Below are positions 28,863-37,763 of a stretch of DNA of 64,000 bases, in pieces. Every line of letters begins with the position of its first letter. Within the stretch, counting starts at the first letter, position 1. The stretch spans positions 5,381 through 69,380 of the forward strand of contig JBKHEL010000002.1 in NCBI GenBank assembly GCA_046540835.1. The letters are read 5' to 3'. The notes under the pieces were generated by a model. The model was given only the letters and a program-made list of their open reading frames with translations, did no database searches and had not been told where the DNA came from. The position numbers and the translations under genes are program-made. The DNA is from Coraliomargarita_B sp046540835. GTDB lineage: Bacteria; Verrucomicrobiota; Verrucomicrobiia; Opitutales; Coraliomargaritaceae.

Positions 28863-30059
28863 TTATTTGCTGCCGGGGCCAGATCGTGTCAAGCTCGTGA
28901 GGATGCTTTCACGGTAAGCACCGGCGAGTGTGCTCCATCTCGGCAGTGTTTTGCGATCAGTTTTTTGCGGGGGAGCACCGCTCAATAATTGTCTCAGAGC
29001 GTCCTTCAAGTTGTCAATGTCAGTCGCCTGATCCTCTGTTGAGCCTTCATAGAAATAGGCTCCGGGGAGGCATTCCGGGTAAGCGAGGCGACGGGGGACG
29101 ACAACTGTGGCACCAGCCTGAGCCAGCTCAAGAATGGCGAGTCCCTGGAAATCGTGCAGGGCGGAGGAGACGCCGATCCCGGCCTCGCGCATAAAGGCGG
29201 TGTAAGTTGCTTCGTCTGCTTCGCCCCAATGACGCACGCAGCGACCGAGCGCCTCGCGGTATTCCCGGAACTCCTCGGGATTGCGCCCTCCGCCGGAGCC
29301 GAGCATAGCCACTTCGAAGTCGATCCCTTCGGAGGCAAGTGCGGTGAGCCCTTTGAGAAAACGCTCCGGCTGTTTGTCCCATTCCCAGCGGTGGTTCCAG
29401 ACGATGAGGCGGGGGTTTTTGGGTGCGCTGCACAAAGTTTCGAAGCGCTCTGTCAACGGAACCGGGAGCACTTCAGAGCGAACCTCCAAACGCTGGATTG
29501 GCTGATTGGGCAGGCGTTCGGGAAACTTTTTCAGGAGCTGACGGGCACCGGCAAAGAAGCTGTCCCGGTTGAAGGCAGTGTTGAAATAAATGCGGTCTGC
29601 GCAAAGGGCGTTCTGGATACTCTGGAATTGCCAGCCCTTTTGGTGGCTGGCCCATTGGTGAGCGCCAATCGGGTGGGCAAACTGGTTTTCATGGAAGTAA
29701 AGCCAGAGCGGCGTGCCGTGGAGAGCCGGGCAGAGGGCTTTGAGGGTGACCACCTCACTCAGGCTGGTCGCGATCACCAGATCGTATTCCTCCGAAAGGT
29801 CGGGGTCCTCGGCCAGCGCCCAGAGCCAGCCAGAGGCGCGCACCCGCCAGCTGAAGTGACGGGAGGGTTGCGTCTTCAGTGTCCAGTCAAACTCCGGGAG
29901 CGCGGCCATCAGGCCCTCGCACCAGTAGCGGTGACTGGCGGAGTGGTAGGCGCTGAGTAATAAAATTTTCGGGGATGCACTCGGTCGCTGGCACCTCCGT
30001 GTTCGCCCGGAACGTGAGGAGCTCAGTCCTGATTTGTTTTGAGCGGGCTCGGGCTTCAT
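28863..30059 (-). CDS. GTDC1/DUF3524-type glycosyltransferase (tRNA-queuosine mannosyltransferase-like)
   Basis: 398 residues from the ATG at 30059 (an earlier ATG at 30089 is possible). After a basic, disordered N-terminus the DUF3524 domain starts at about residue 31: KILLLSAYHSASHRYW, then RHFSWRVR at 67-74 and HENQ at 123-126 (YFHENQFAHP). A GT-B C-terminal Rossmann half follows (LIVWNHRWEWDKQPERFLKG, SALHDFQGLAILELAQAG). This is the architecture of vertebrate GTDC1, shown to be the tRNA-queuosine mannosyltransferase QTMAN. Bacterial members exist, but the acceptor here is inferred. No queuosine biosynthesis gene is nearby in the window. Confidence 0.82.
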   Translation of the reverse strand: MKPEPAQNKSGLSSSRSGRTRRCQRPSASPKILLLSAYHSASHRYWCEGLMAALPEFDWTLKTQPSRHFSWRVRASGWLWALAEDPDLSEEYDLVIATSLSEVVTLKALCPALHGTPLWLYFHENQFAHPIGAHQWASHQKGWQFQSIQNALCADRIYFNTAFNRDSFFAGARQLLKKFPERLPNQPIQRLEVRSEVLPVPLTERFETLCSAPKNPRLIVWNHRWEWDKQPERFLKGLTALASEGIDFEVAMLGSGGGRNPEEFREYREALGRCVRHWGEADEATYTAFMREAGIGVSSALHDFQGLAILELAQAGATVVVPRRLAYPECLPGAYFYEGSTEDQATDIDNLKDALRQLLSGAPPQKTDRKTLPRWSTLAGAYRESILTSLTRSGPGSK

Positions 30060-30129
30060 GGTATCCCCAGTTGAAGCCGAAGCGGACAAGGGGCAAGTTT
30101 ATCCTTACCGCAGATTGCGACGAAGGTGC

Positions 30130-31149
30130 TTAGCCAAACAGCTGTCGCCGCAAGGCATTGACTACCGCCAGATCCCCCCAAGGCGCTCCGCGTGCCCGGT
30201 GCACTTTCACTGGAAACTGCCGCCCACAGCCCGACTGCCAGGCCCCGGTGTAGCCCCGCACGAACTCCGCCGTGCCCAGGACCGCCCCGTCCGTAAAATA
30301 GCGCACCCGGCAGCGCAGCACCGCCGCCAGTGGGAGTTCGCCTTTTTCCTCGTTGAGCACCCGCTCGGCGGTAGCCCGATCGATCACCTTGCCCCGGCAG
30401 GTCCAGGGTGACGAGCCCTTGCCAAAGATCAGACTCCGGTGATCCGCCAGCGCTGCCTGCAGGCAGGCCGCATCACCCTCACGCGGCGAGCCATCCGCAT
30501 AGCTCGACCAAATCCGCGCCAGCCCCCACTGTGCCAGCCGATTTCCCGCCACCGCCTCTGCATAGCCGCACCAGCGGTAGTCCTTCGGGTCCTCGACCAG
30601 GCCCGCCCGCACCGGATTCAGGTCGATGTAAGCCGCCATCGTGTGCAGCGGATTGCCCGCGCCCTGCACCAGCACGCTCTTGAAACGCTCCATCCACAGC
30701 GTCCCCAGCCGCTTGTTGTGGTTGCGATTATACCAGATCGAGAAACGCTGTTTCAGCGTCTTCATAAACGCCGACAAGTCATGCATCCGCCGGAGCAAGC
30801 GGGCCCGCATCGCCAGCGCCTCCTCCGCGCCCGCCTGCAAGCCCGCTTCAAAGCGCTTGAACGAAGCCGTCTGATACTTCGTCGGTTTCGGGTAGAGCAC
30901 GCGGAAGCGGCGCAACAGCTCCGCATCTGAGATGGCCCGATCCCGCTCCGGCACCCGGACCAGCACATGAAAGTGGTTATCCATGATGCAATAGGTCAGC
31001 ACCTCCACACCCGAAAAGTCCGCCACCCGCCAGAGCATCTTTCGGAAAACCTCCTTCTCACGAGCACCCAAAAGCCGCTCACTTCCCACAACCCGACTCA
31101 TCGCGTGATGAATACTTACTGAATCTGATGTTCGTAATCGTTTTCTCAT
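30130..31149 (-). CDS. REP-associated tyrosine transposase (RAYT, Y1_Tnp family)
   Basis: 339 residues from the ATG at 31149 (an ATG at 31185 is also in frame). The HUH motif is HFH at 59-61 (MDNHFHVLVRVPE), and the family signature FSIWYNRNHNKRLGTLWMERF is followed by AAYIDLNPVRAGLVEDP, which supplies the candidate nucleophilic tyrosine. Members cut and join single-stranded DNA at REP hairpins and are usually single-copy, domesticated chromosomal genes. The C-terminal 130 residues extend past the core domain, as in some verrucomicrobial members. I saw no terminal inverted repeats or target duplication that would make it a mobile insertion sequence. Confidence 0.88.
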   Translation of the reverse strand: MRKRLRTSDSVSIHHAMSRVVGSERLLGAREKEVFRKMLWRVADFSGVEVLTYCIMDNHFHVLVRVPERDRAISDAELLRRFRVLYPKPTKYQTASFKRFEAGLQAGAEEALAMRARLLRRMHDLSAFMKTLKQRFSIWYNRNHNKRLGTLWMERFKSVLVQGAGNPLHTMAAYIDLNPVRAGLVEDPKDYRWCGYAEAVAGNRLAQWGLARIWSSYADGSPREGDAACLQAALADHRSLIFGKGSSPWTCRGKVIDRATAERVLNEEKGELPLAAVLRCRVRYFTDGAVLGTAEFVRGYTGAWQSGCGRQFPVKVHRARGAPWGDLAVVNALRRQLFG

Positions 31150-31277
31150 TTTAGGCGAGAAAACAAAAAGATCATTCCACGTCAATACGAAAAAATATTA
31201 GCAGGTTATAGATTTTTATATGGATCCAGGTCGCGGAGAAAGCTCAGAACAACCCCGCCTTCGTCAATCACCGTTCT

Positions 31278-31311
31278 AAATGAATAAGCCTCCCCCGGGG
31301 CTTATTCATTT
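31278..31311. repeat. 13-bp perfect inverted repeat spanning the prfC stop codon
   Basis: Arms 31278-31290 and 31299-31311 (AAATGAATAAGCC and its complement) around an 8-nt C/G loop. The right arm contains the prfC stop codon (31302-31304). There is no T run on either side, so it is not a canonical terminator. It could be an mRNA 3'-end stabiliser or a REP-like element, given the RAYT gene next to it. Confidence 0.6.
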
Positions 31312-32906
31312 GAGAATTCGGGCGGGGTGGTGTGCAGTTTGATGTCGCTGTGCTCGCGGTGGAAGTAGTCGAGGTTCCAGGTTGACTCGAAGAGGATGCA
31401 GGGGCGGTCGAGGTCGTCTTTGACGCGGGTGGCACCGGAGAGGTAGCCGCTGAGTGCGGGATGCTGAAGTGAGGCGGGGTCGATCCAGCGGGTGATGGTC
31501 CAGGGGGCTTTTTCCATGCGCGATGTCGCGCCGTATTCGGCTTCCAGGCGGTAGCGGACGACGTCGAACTGGAGTTGACCGACGGCACCGATCAAGGGGA
31601 TGCGCTGGTCGGCGTGGAGCGGGTAGAAGCGCTGGATGACCTTTTCCTGGAGCAGTTGCTGGAGGCCTTTATTGAAGCGCTTGTAGGTTTTTGTATCGGT
31701 GTGGTGGAGATAGACAAAACACTCGGGGGCGAAGCGGGGGATGGCGTTGTAGGTGATATCGTCTGTCTCGGTCAGGGTATCGCCGATTTCGAGATCGGCT
31801 TGTCCGGTGACGCCGAGGATGTCGCCGGGCCAGGCCTCGTCGCCTGTTTCTCGCTCGCGTCCGAAGACCTGGTGGGTGTGTGAGAGGCGAAGCGTTCTGC
31901 CGGTGCGGGCGAGGCGGACGCGCAGGTCGCGGTGGAAGCGCCCGGAGCAGATGCGCAGGAAGGCCAGGCGGTCGCGGTGGTTGGGGTCCATGTTGGCCTG
32001 GATCTTGAAGACGAAGGCGGAAAAGTCCGCGCGCCCGGGCTCGACGAGTTGGTCGCCCGCTTTTCGGGATTGTGGGGCGGCTGAATGTTGGAGCAGGCCG
32101 TCGAGCAGTAACTGGACGCCGAAGTTGTTGATTGCGCTGCCGAAAAACACGGGCGTCAGGGTCCCGTCCGCGACAGCTTCGTGGTCAAGGCAGCTGCCGG
32201 CAGCTTCGAGGAGTTCGTCGGTCTCAGCGAGTTGCTCGAGGATACTTGAGGGGACGGCTTCGCGGACAGCGGGGTCGTCGAGCCCCCCGATCGAGACGGG
32301 AGCGCGGTAGCGCCCGCCGGTGACACGTTCGAAGCGGTGGAGCGCCCCGCGTTCGCGATCGAGGATACCGACAAAATCCGCACCATCGCCGATCGGCAGG
32401 TTGGCGGCGAAGGTCCGCAGTCCCAGGCGGGACTCGATTTCGTCGAGCAGTTCGAGGGGCTCTTTGCCCGGGCGGTCACATTTGTTGATAAAGGTGATGA
32501 TAGGGATGCCCCGGTTCCGGCAGACCTCAAAGAGTTTGAGGGTCTGGTCTTCGATGCCCTTGGCTGCGTCGAGGACCATGATCGCGGAATCGACCGCCAT
32601 GAGCACCCGGTAGGTGTCTTCGGAGAAGTCGCGGTGACCTGGCGTATCGAGAATATTGATGCAGTAGCCTTCGTAATCAAAGCGCATGACGGCTGAGGAG
32701 ACCGAGATGCCGCGCTTTTTCTCCAGTTCGAGCCAGTCGGAAGAGGTATCCTGCGCGTTTTTACGGCTTCGCACGCCTCCGGCCTGTTCTTTGGCGCCGC
32801 CGTAGAGGAGTAACTTTTCGGTAAGTGTGGTCTTGCCCGCGTCCGGATGGGAGATGATGGCGAGGGTGCGCCGCCGGGCGCACTCCTGTTGTATTTGTTT
32901 TGTCAT
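31302..32906 (-). CDS. prfC: Peptide chain release factor 3
   Basis: 534 residues from the ATG at 32906, the start that best fits the family (MTKQIQQECARRRTLAIISHPDAGKTT). The frame is open to 32942. RF3 is a GTPase that ejects RF1/RF2 from the ribosome after termination. G-domain motifs are G1 SHPDAGKTT, G3 DTPGHRDFSE and G4 NKCD, with RF3-specific domain II and III text (RLSHTHQVFGRERE, AVGQLQFDVVRYRLE). It is distinguished from EF-G by its length and the DTSSDWLELEKKRGISVSSA segment. Its stop codon lies inside an inverted repeat. Confidence 0.95.
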   Translation of the reverse strand: MTKQIQQECARRRTLAIISHPDAGKTTLTEKLLLYGGAKEQAGGVRSRKNAQDTSSDWLELEKKRGISVSSAVMRFDYEGYCINILDTPGHRDFSEDTYRVLMAVDSAIMVLDAAKGIEDQTLKLFEVCRNRGIPIITFINKCDRPGKEPLELLDEIESRLGLRTFAANLPIGDGADFVGILDRERGALHRFERVTGGRYRAPVSIGGLDDPAVREAVPSSILEQLAETDELLEAAGSCLDHEAVADGTLTPVFFGSAINNFGVQLLLDGLLQHSAAPQSRKAGDQLVEPGRADFSAFVFKIQANMDPNHRDRLAFLRICSGRFHRDLRVRLARTGRTLRLSHTHQVFGRERETGDEAWPGDILGVTGQADLEIGDTLTETDDITYNAIPRFAPECFVYLHHTDTKTYKRFNKGLQQLLQEKVIQRFYPLHADQRIPLIGAVGQLQFDVVRYRLEAEYGATSRMEKAPWTITRWIDPASLQHPALSGYLSGATRVKDDLDRPCILFESTWNLDYFHREHSDIKLHTTPPEFSNE

Positions 32907-33267
32907 TAGCGGCAGACTCGAAGTCATGCGCGGGATCAGCAAGCACTTTTAAGTCGCGATGGCAGCGTGCGGGGGGTGCAGAGAGATTCATTTGCCGCGG
33001 CCAGTTGGCTGATCGTCGAGTTCTTCGAATCTAATTCCTCGGTGAGGTGCTTCGGTTCACGACGTTTTGTTAAGGATTGGTTTAAACAAAAGCTTAGCAA
33101 AGTTGAGTTCCGGGAGTCTTGACGCTTGACCGCCGGTCAATCTCCGCCCCTTATCCGCAGCTTTTTTGAACTCGGCACCTGAGGCTGGCTGACAAAGCAG
33201 CCGGTTCCTGCGATGGCCCGGTCCCACTACTATACCCGCTGCCATTTTGAGGGAGGCTTTAATACCC
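32907..33267. other. 361-bp intergenic region between prfC and the SulP-Usp gene
   Basis: No gene is supported. The region separates two divergent genes and should hold both promoters. It contains a perfect dyad TTGACC-GCC-GGTCAA at 33126-33140 that could be an operator for the downstream gene. No terminator or RNA gene was recognised. Confidence 0.45.
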
Positions 33268-34455
33268 ATGACCAAAACCAAGTATTTTAACGAATGGTTC
33301 GGCAATTCGCGTCGGGACATCATTGCGGGTGCCGTGGTGGCGCTTGCGCTTATTCCGGAGGCGATCGCGTTCTCCATCATCGCGGGGGTTGCCCCGCAGG
33401 TCGGTCTCTATGCGTCCTTTTGCATGGCGATTTTGATTTTTATGGCGCAGCTCCCTGAGTTTAGCGGTCAGGGGTGGATGATGTATGCCATGGTCGCGGC
33501 CGGTTTGGTGATCATTTACGGCTTTCCCCAGCTGACGACATCGGTTCCTTCGCCGCTTGTCTGCATCGTGGCGCTGACGGGTGTTTCCATGGTGTTCGGG
33601 CTGGACGGGCTCTTGACGATTGGGGACAAGGGCGAGCTGCCGACCACGCTGCCGGTGTTTTTGCTGCCGGACATTCCTCTGAACTTTGAGACGCTGGCGA
33701 TCATTCTGCCTTACTCGATTCCACTGGCCGTTGTGGGGCTTCTTGAGTCGCTGATGACCGCGACCATCGTGGACGATTTGACGGACACGCCAAGTGACAA
33801 GAACCGGGAGTGCTCCGGGCAGGGGATCGCGCAGAAACGCGGGCAGGCGATTCTGGATGATGCGGAGGCGCGCTTGCGCGAATCAGGCCTTGAGCGGATT
33901 CGCACGGAGCAGCGCCACGAGCGGTTGAGTGACTCCATCGCCGAATACGAAAAAGACGCCGATCTGATCATTTTGGGCAAGCGGGGGAACCACGCAGACT
34001 TCTCCAGAGGGCATCTGGGGAGTAATCTGGAGCGGGTGATCCGCATTTGCAAACATCCGGTGCTCGTGGCTTCGTCGGCGGTCTGGCCGATGGAGCGTTT
34101 CGTCCTCGCTTACGATAGTGGGCCGAGTGCTGAAAAGGCGGTCGATTATCTCGTCTCGCAACCGCTCTTGAAGGGGCTTGAGTGCCACTTGCTCTGTGTT
34201 GGCAAGAGCGGTTCGAAGCACGAACAATCCCTGCGCCGGGCCGAGCAAAAGTTGAGCGCAGCCGGCTATGAGGTCGAGGCGGATTTGCGCCCGGGTGATG
34301 CAGACGAAGTGATTGGCGAGGCGATCAACCGGGACGGTGCGGATTTGCTGGTGATGGGTGCTTTCGGGCACTCGCGGATCCGGCAAATGATCGTGGGGAG
34401 CACGACGGCCGCGATGATTCGCGGGACGAAGCGGCCGGTTCTACTTTTTCGCTAG
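33268..34455 (+). CDS. Chimeric SulP permease fragment fused to universal stress (Usp) domains
   Basis: 395 residues from the ATG at 33268 with GGGAGG upstream. Residues 1-51 match the SulP N-terminus (RRDIIAGAVVALALIPEAIA, VGLYASF). The text then jumps to a later SulP membrane region (AILIFMAQLPE, TTSVPSPLVCIVALT, LPTTLPVFLLPDIPL, VGLLESLMTATIVDDLTDTP) without the intervening helices. At about residue 188 it jumps again, into the middle of a UspA domain (QKRGQAILDDAEARL, ADLIILGKRG, HLGSNLERV, HPVLVAS), and continues with a second Usp half ending VLLFR. SulP followed by a tandem Usp gene is a plausible ancestral order. Two in-frame deletions would explain the frame. The resulting protein lacks the SulP core and STAS domain and is unlikely to transport. 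Confidence 0.75.
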   Translation: MTKTKYFNEWFGNSRRDIIAGAVVALALIPEAIAFSIIAGVAPQVGLYASFCMAILIFMAQLPEFSGQGWMMYAMVAAGLVIIYGFPQLTTSVPSPLVCIVALTGVSMVFGLDGLLTIGDKGELPTTLPVFLLPDIPLNFETLAIILPYSIPLAVVGLLESLMTATIVDDLTDTPSDKNRECSGQGIAQKRGQAILDDAEARLRESGLERIRTEQRHERLSDSIAEYEKDADLIILGKRGNHADFSRGHLGSNLERVIRICKHPVLVASSAVWPMERFVLAYDSGPSAEKAVDYLVSQPLLKGLECHLLCVGKSGSKHEQSLRRAEQKLSAAGYEVEADLRPGDADEVIGEAINRDGADLLVMGAFGHSRIRQMIVGSTTAAMIRGTKRPVLLFR

Positions 34456-34633
34456 CGTTCTGGGCCGACCCGGTCAGGCATGGTTTCTCTCGTTGGAGTA
34501 TCGGGCGAAGCTGCTCAACTGTGAAGTGGCAAAGCTCGTTTTCGGCGAGTTGAAGTGTGGTTGCATGTGGAGCGGATCGGTCGCGGATCGGATTTTGTTG
34601 AAAAGATGTGCTTTGGCCACACTGTTTGAGGCG

Positions 34634-35983
34634 ATGGACACTTCGGAGACAAAAACTTCAGCCAGTATCGTCGAAGGTCCTGAATGGCTCGAGTTGCTTC
34701 GAGAGCAGCATCCTCACGACATCGCAGTCGAGTTGCGTGATCTTCCGATTAAGAAAATCCGGGCGGTGCTGCGGCAGCTACCGGATACACTGGTCTCGGA
34801 GGTCATCCTTGAACTGCCGCCGCACACGCAAGTGCTGCTGCTTGAATCCATGCGGGTCTCGCGGCTTTCCGGTATTCTCGAAGAGATGTTCAGTGATGAT
34901 GTGGCGGATTTGCTGGGGCAGATTTCGACGGATCGGCTGGAGAAGATTATGGAGCAGTTGCCCCCCGGCGATGCCCGGGAGATCTCGGACCTCCTCAAAT
35001 ACGAGGAGGATACGGCGGGTGGCATCATGCAGACCGAGGTGATCCATGTCCTCGAGGATCTGACGATTGCCGAGACCATCGAGCGGCTCCGGGGGATGGA
35101 GCATTTGACCGAGTCCGACGGCTATTTCTACGTCTACGTCACTGATACGAGCGAGCGGTTGCGTGGCGTTTTGCGTATCCGGGACCTGCTCTTCAGCAGG
35201 CCGGAGCGCCAGGTGCGCGATATCATGATCCGCGAGGTGCGCGCGGTCTCCGTGCACGCTGACCAGGAGGAGATTGCGCGGATGTTCAAGCACTACGGGT
35301 TTTCGGTGGTGCCGGTCGTAGATGATTTTCAGCGGCTGCGCGGGTTGGTGACGAGTGATGACGTGATGGACGTCATGGAAGAAGAGGCGACAGAGGACAT
35401 GCAGCGGATGATTGGTTTGTCCGGTGAGGAGAGCACGGCGACGCCCTGGCAGGAGTCGGTGCGGAAGCGTTTGCCCTGGCTCTACGTGAATTTGGTCACT
35501 GCATTTTTGGCGGGTTCGGTGGTAGCGATTTTTGAGAGCACCATTGCCCAGTATGCGGTGCTCGCGGTCTTTCTGCCGATCATTGCGGGGCAGGGGGGCA
35601 ATGCCGGCACACAGGTGTTGACGATCGTCGTGCGGTCCCTGGCACTTGGGGATGTGCCTGACAAGGGGCAGCGGGCGATTCTGGTCAAGGAGTTGATTGT
35701 CGGGGTGCTCAACGGGCTGGCGATCGGCATCGTCGTGGGGCTCATTGCATTGCTCTGGAAGCAAAATATCGCGCTTGGCGTGGTTGTCTTTGTGGCGATG
35801 CTGCTCAATATGGTCGCGGCGGGTCTCGCCGGGGTGATCATACCCTTCGGTTTGAAGACGCTGCGGATCGACCCCGCGCTGGCTTCGGCGATCATGCTCA
35901 CGACGGTGACCGACGTGGTTGGATTTTTTCTTTTCCTCGGGTTTGCGGCCCTGGCTCTGGCGTTGTTTCCTCTGCCGCTTTGA
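34634..35983 (+). CDS. mgtE: MgtE-family magnesium transporter
   Basis: 449 residues from the ATG at 34634 (TTTGAGG just upstream). The frame is open to 34493, but this start gives the normal family length. The layout is an MgtE N-domain (about 20-125, with repeated LPDTLVSEVILELPP-type helices), two CBS domains (about 130-255, RGVLRIRDLLFSRPE and RGLVTSDDVMDVMEEEATED), then five transmembrane helices (about 275-449). The pore signature PIIAGQGGNAGTQ is present. It is a Mg2+-gated channel-type importer in the inner membrane, and the N and CBS domains sense cytosolic Mg2+. The gene converges on the GspE-like gene, 16 bp apart. Confidence 0.95.
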   Translation: MDTSETKTSASIVEGPEWLELLREQHPHDIAVELRDLPIKKIRAVLRQLPDTLVSEVILELPPHTQVLLLESMRVSRLSGILEEMFSDDVADLLGQISTDRLEKIMEQLPPGDAREISDLLKYEEDTAGGIMQTEVIHVLEDLTIAETIERLRGMEHLTESDGYFYVYVTDTSERLRGVLRIRDLLFSRPERQVRDIMIREVRAVSVHADQEEIARMFKHYGFSVVPVVDDFQRLRGLVTSDDVMDVMEEEATEDMQRMIGLSGEESTATPWQESVRKRLPWLYVNLVTAFLAGSVVAIFESTIAQYAVLAVFLPIIAGQGGNAGTQVLTIVVRSLALGDVPDKGQRAILVKELIVGVLNGLAIGIVVGLIALLWKQNIALGVVVFVAMLLNMVAAGLAGVIIPFGLKTLRIDPALASAIMLTTVTDVVGFFLFLGFAALALALFPLPL

Positions 35984-35999
35984 TTGAATCTTTTGAAGG

Positions 36000-37724
36000 C
36001 TATTCTGCGTTCTCCAGTTCGGCGAAGCGCATGACTTCCTCGAAGGTGGTGGTGCCTTTTTTAATGTGCTCCCAGCCGCTCTGCATGAGGGTCCGCATAT
36101 CCTGTTGGACGGCAGTTTGGCGGATGAGGCGGGCGGAGTCGCGCTTGACGACGTGCTCGTGGATTTCGTCGGTCACGCGGAGGATTTCAAAGAGGCCGAC
36201 GCGCCCGCGGAAGCCGAGGCTGCGGCAGCGCTCGCAGCCGACAGCTTCTTTGGCCAGGTGTGCGTGTGCGGCCTCGGCAGAGTCGATACGCATCGTGGCC
36301 AGAAAGGTGGCGATTTGCCGGTCGCTGTAGCTGGCGGGCCGTGCACAATTGGGGCAGAGTCGGCGTACGAGCCGCTGAGCGATGATCATTTCGACGGAGG
36401 ATGCGATGAGAAAGGGCTCGATCTCCATGTCGACCAATCGGGTCAGAGCGCCCGGGGCATCGTTCGTGTGGAGGGTGCTGAGCACGAGGTGGCCGGTGAG
36501 TGATGCCCGGATCGCGATGTCAGCGGTCTCGCGGTCGCGGATCTCGCCAACCATGATGACGTCCGGGTCCTGTCGCAGCACGGCGCGCAGGGATTGTGCG
36601 AAGGTGAGGCCGATCTCGGGGTGGACCTGTGTCTGGTTAACGCCCGGCACTTCGTATTCGACCGGGTCTTCGACGGTGATGATGCGGCGTTCCGGGCGGT
36701 TGATCAGCCGGATGAAGGCGGTGAGCGAGGTTGATTTCCCCGAGCCGGTGGGACCGGTAACGAGGATAATCCCGTGGGGCGTGGCAAGTGTCTGACTGAC
36801 CCGGCGCTCTTCGTCTGCTGCCAAACCGAGGTCCCGCATGGAAAGGGGGGAGGATTTCTGATTGAGCAGGCGCAGCGATACGCTCTCTCCATACATGGTG
36901 GGGAAGGTGGAGATTCGGATGTCGAGCTCGTTATTGCCCGAGCCGAAGGAGATGCGCCCGTCCTGGGGCCGGCGTTTTTCCGAGATGTTGAGCTTCGCCA
37001 TGATCTTGAGCCTGGAGATGATGGCACCCTGAAAGCGGATCAAATTCTCCGGGACACGTATGGGCACCAGTTCACCGTCGATCCGGTAGCGGATCTGCAG
37101 TTCGTCGCGGTGGGGCTCAAAGTGGATATCGGTCGCGCGGTCGCTGAGCGCTTTGGTCACGACTTCGTTGACGAAGCGGATGACGGCGGCGTTCTCGTCC
37201 TCTTCGTTTTCACCCTTATTGTCTTCGGTGTCTGCGATATCGGTGACCAGTTCAGACTCATCGAGGCTGCCGGAACCGACACCGAAGTGCTCGGTGATGG
37301 TCTCGCTGACTTTTTCCGGATCACTCAAATGCCATTCCGGCAGTCGACCGCAGGTTGCGTAGATCCAGCGATCCATTTTTTCGTCTGGTGGCCAGAGCGT
37401 GACCAGTGGGATGGGAGTGGTTGGCAGTGCGGCGGCTTCAGGGGGACTGTCGCTATCAGCGCTTTCTTTATCAGCCGTTTGCACGGGCACGCATTGATAT
37501 TCGTGGATCAATCGCAGGGGGAGGGTTGCGGTGGGATTTTCGATCAGTTCGATTCGGTCGATGATCGGCAGGCTTGTGCGCTCGGCGATTTCGAGAAGCA
37601 GGTCCTTGTTCGAGAGCTGCCGGAAAGAGGCGAGCAGTCCGAGCTTTTCCGAGAGCGGGGCCTGCTCGACCATAAGGCGCTGCTCATCGTCGATGCGGTG
37701 GTAAAGTTGGCTGTTGGTGATCAT
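36000..37724 (-). CDS. Type II secretion/type IV pilus assembly ATPase (GspE/PilB family)
   Basis: 574 residues from the ATG at 37724 (an ATG at 37736 is in frame). The N-terminal MshEN/N1-like domain spans about 1-130. The core ATPase domain has Walker A GPTGSGKST at 324-332, an Asp box around IITVEDPVEYEV, Walker B VIMVGEIRDRETAD and the His box HLVLSTLHTNDA. The zinc-binding tetracysteine appears as CPNC and CERC. It powers pilus or pseudopilus assembly as a hexamer at the inner membrane. A GspF/PilC-like partner is encoded at 20785-21744. No pseudopilin or secretin gene is adjacent. Confidence 0.92.
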   Translation of the reverse strand: MITNSQLYHRIDDEQRLMVEQAPLSEKLGLLASFRQLSNKDLLLEIAERTSLPIIDRIELIENPTATLPLRLIHEYQCVPVQTADKESADSDSPPEAAALPTTPIPLVTLWPPDEKMDRWIYATCGRLPEWHLSDPEKVSETITEHFGVGSGSLDESELVTDIADTEDNKGENEEDENAAVIRFVNEVVTKALSDRATDIHFEPHRDELQIRYRIDGELVPIRVPENLIRFQGAIISRLKIMAKLNISEKRRPQDGRISFGSGNNELDIRISTFPTMYGESVSLRLLNQKSSPLSMRDLGLAADEERRVSQTLATPHGIILVTGPTGSGKSTSLTAFIRLINRPERRIITVEDPVEYEVPGVNQTQVHPEIGLTFAQSLRAVLRQDPDVIMVGEIRDRETADIAIRASLTGHLVLSTLHTNDAPGALTRLVDMEIEPFLIASSVEMIIAQRLVRRLCPNCARPASYSDRQIATFLATMRIDSAEAAHAHLAKEAVGCERCRSLGFRGRVGLFEILRVTDEIHEHVVKRDSARLIRQTAVQQDMRTLMQSGWEHIKKGTTTFEEVMRFAELENAE

Positions 37725-37763
37725 GAGGTGTGGCAAAAAACTGATGCACTGGATGCACGGGTA

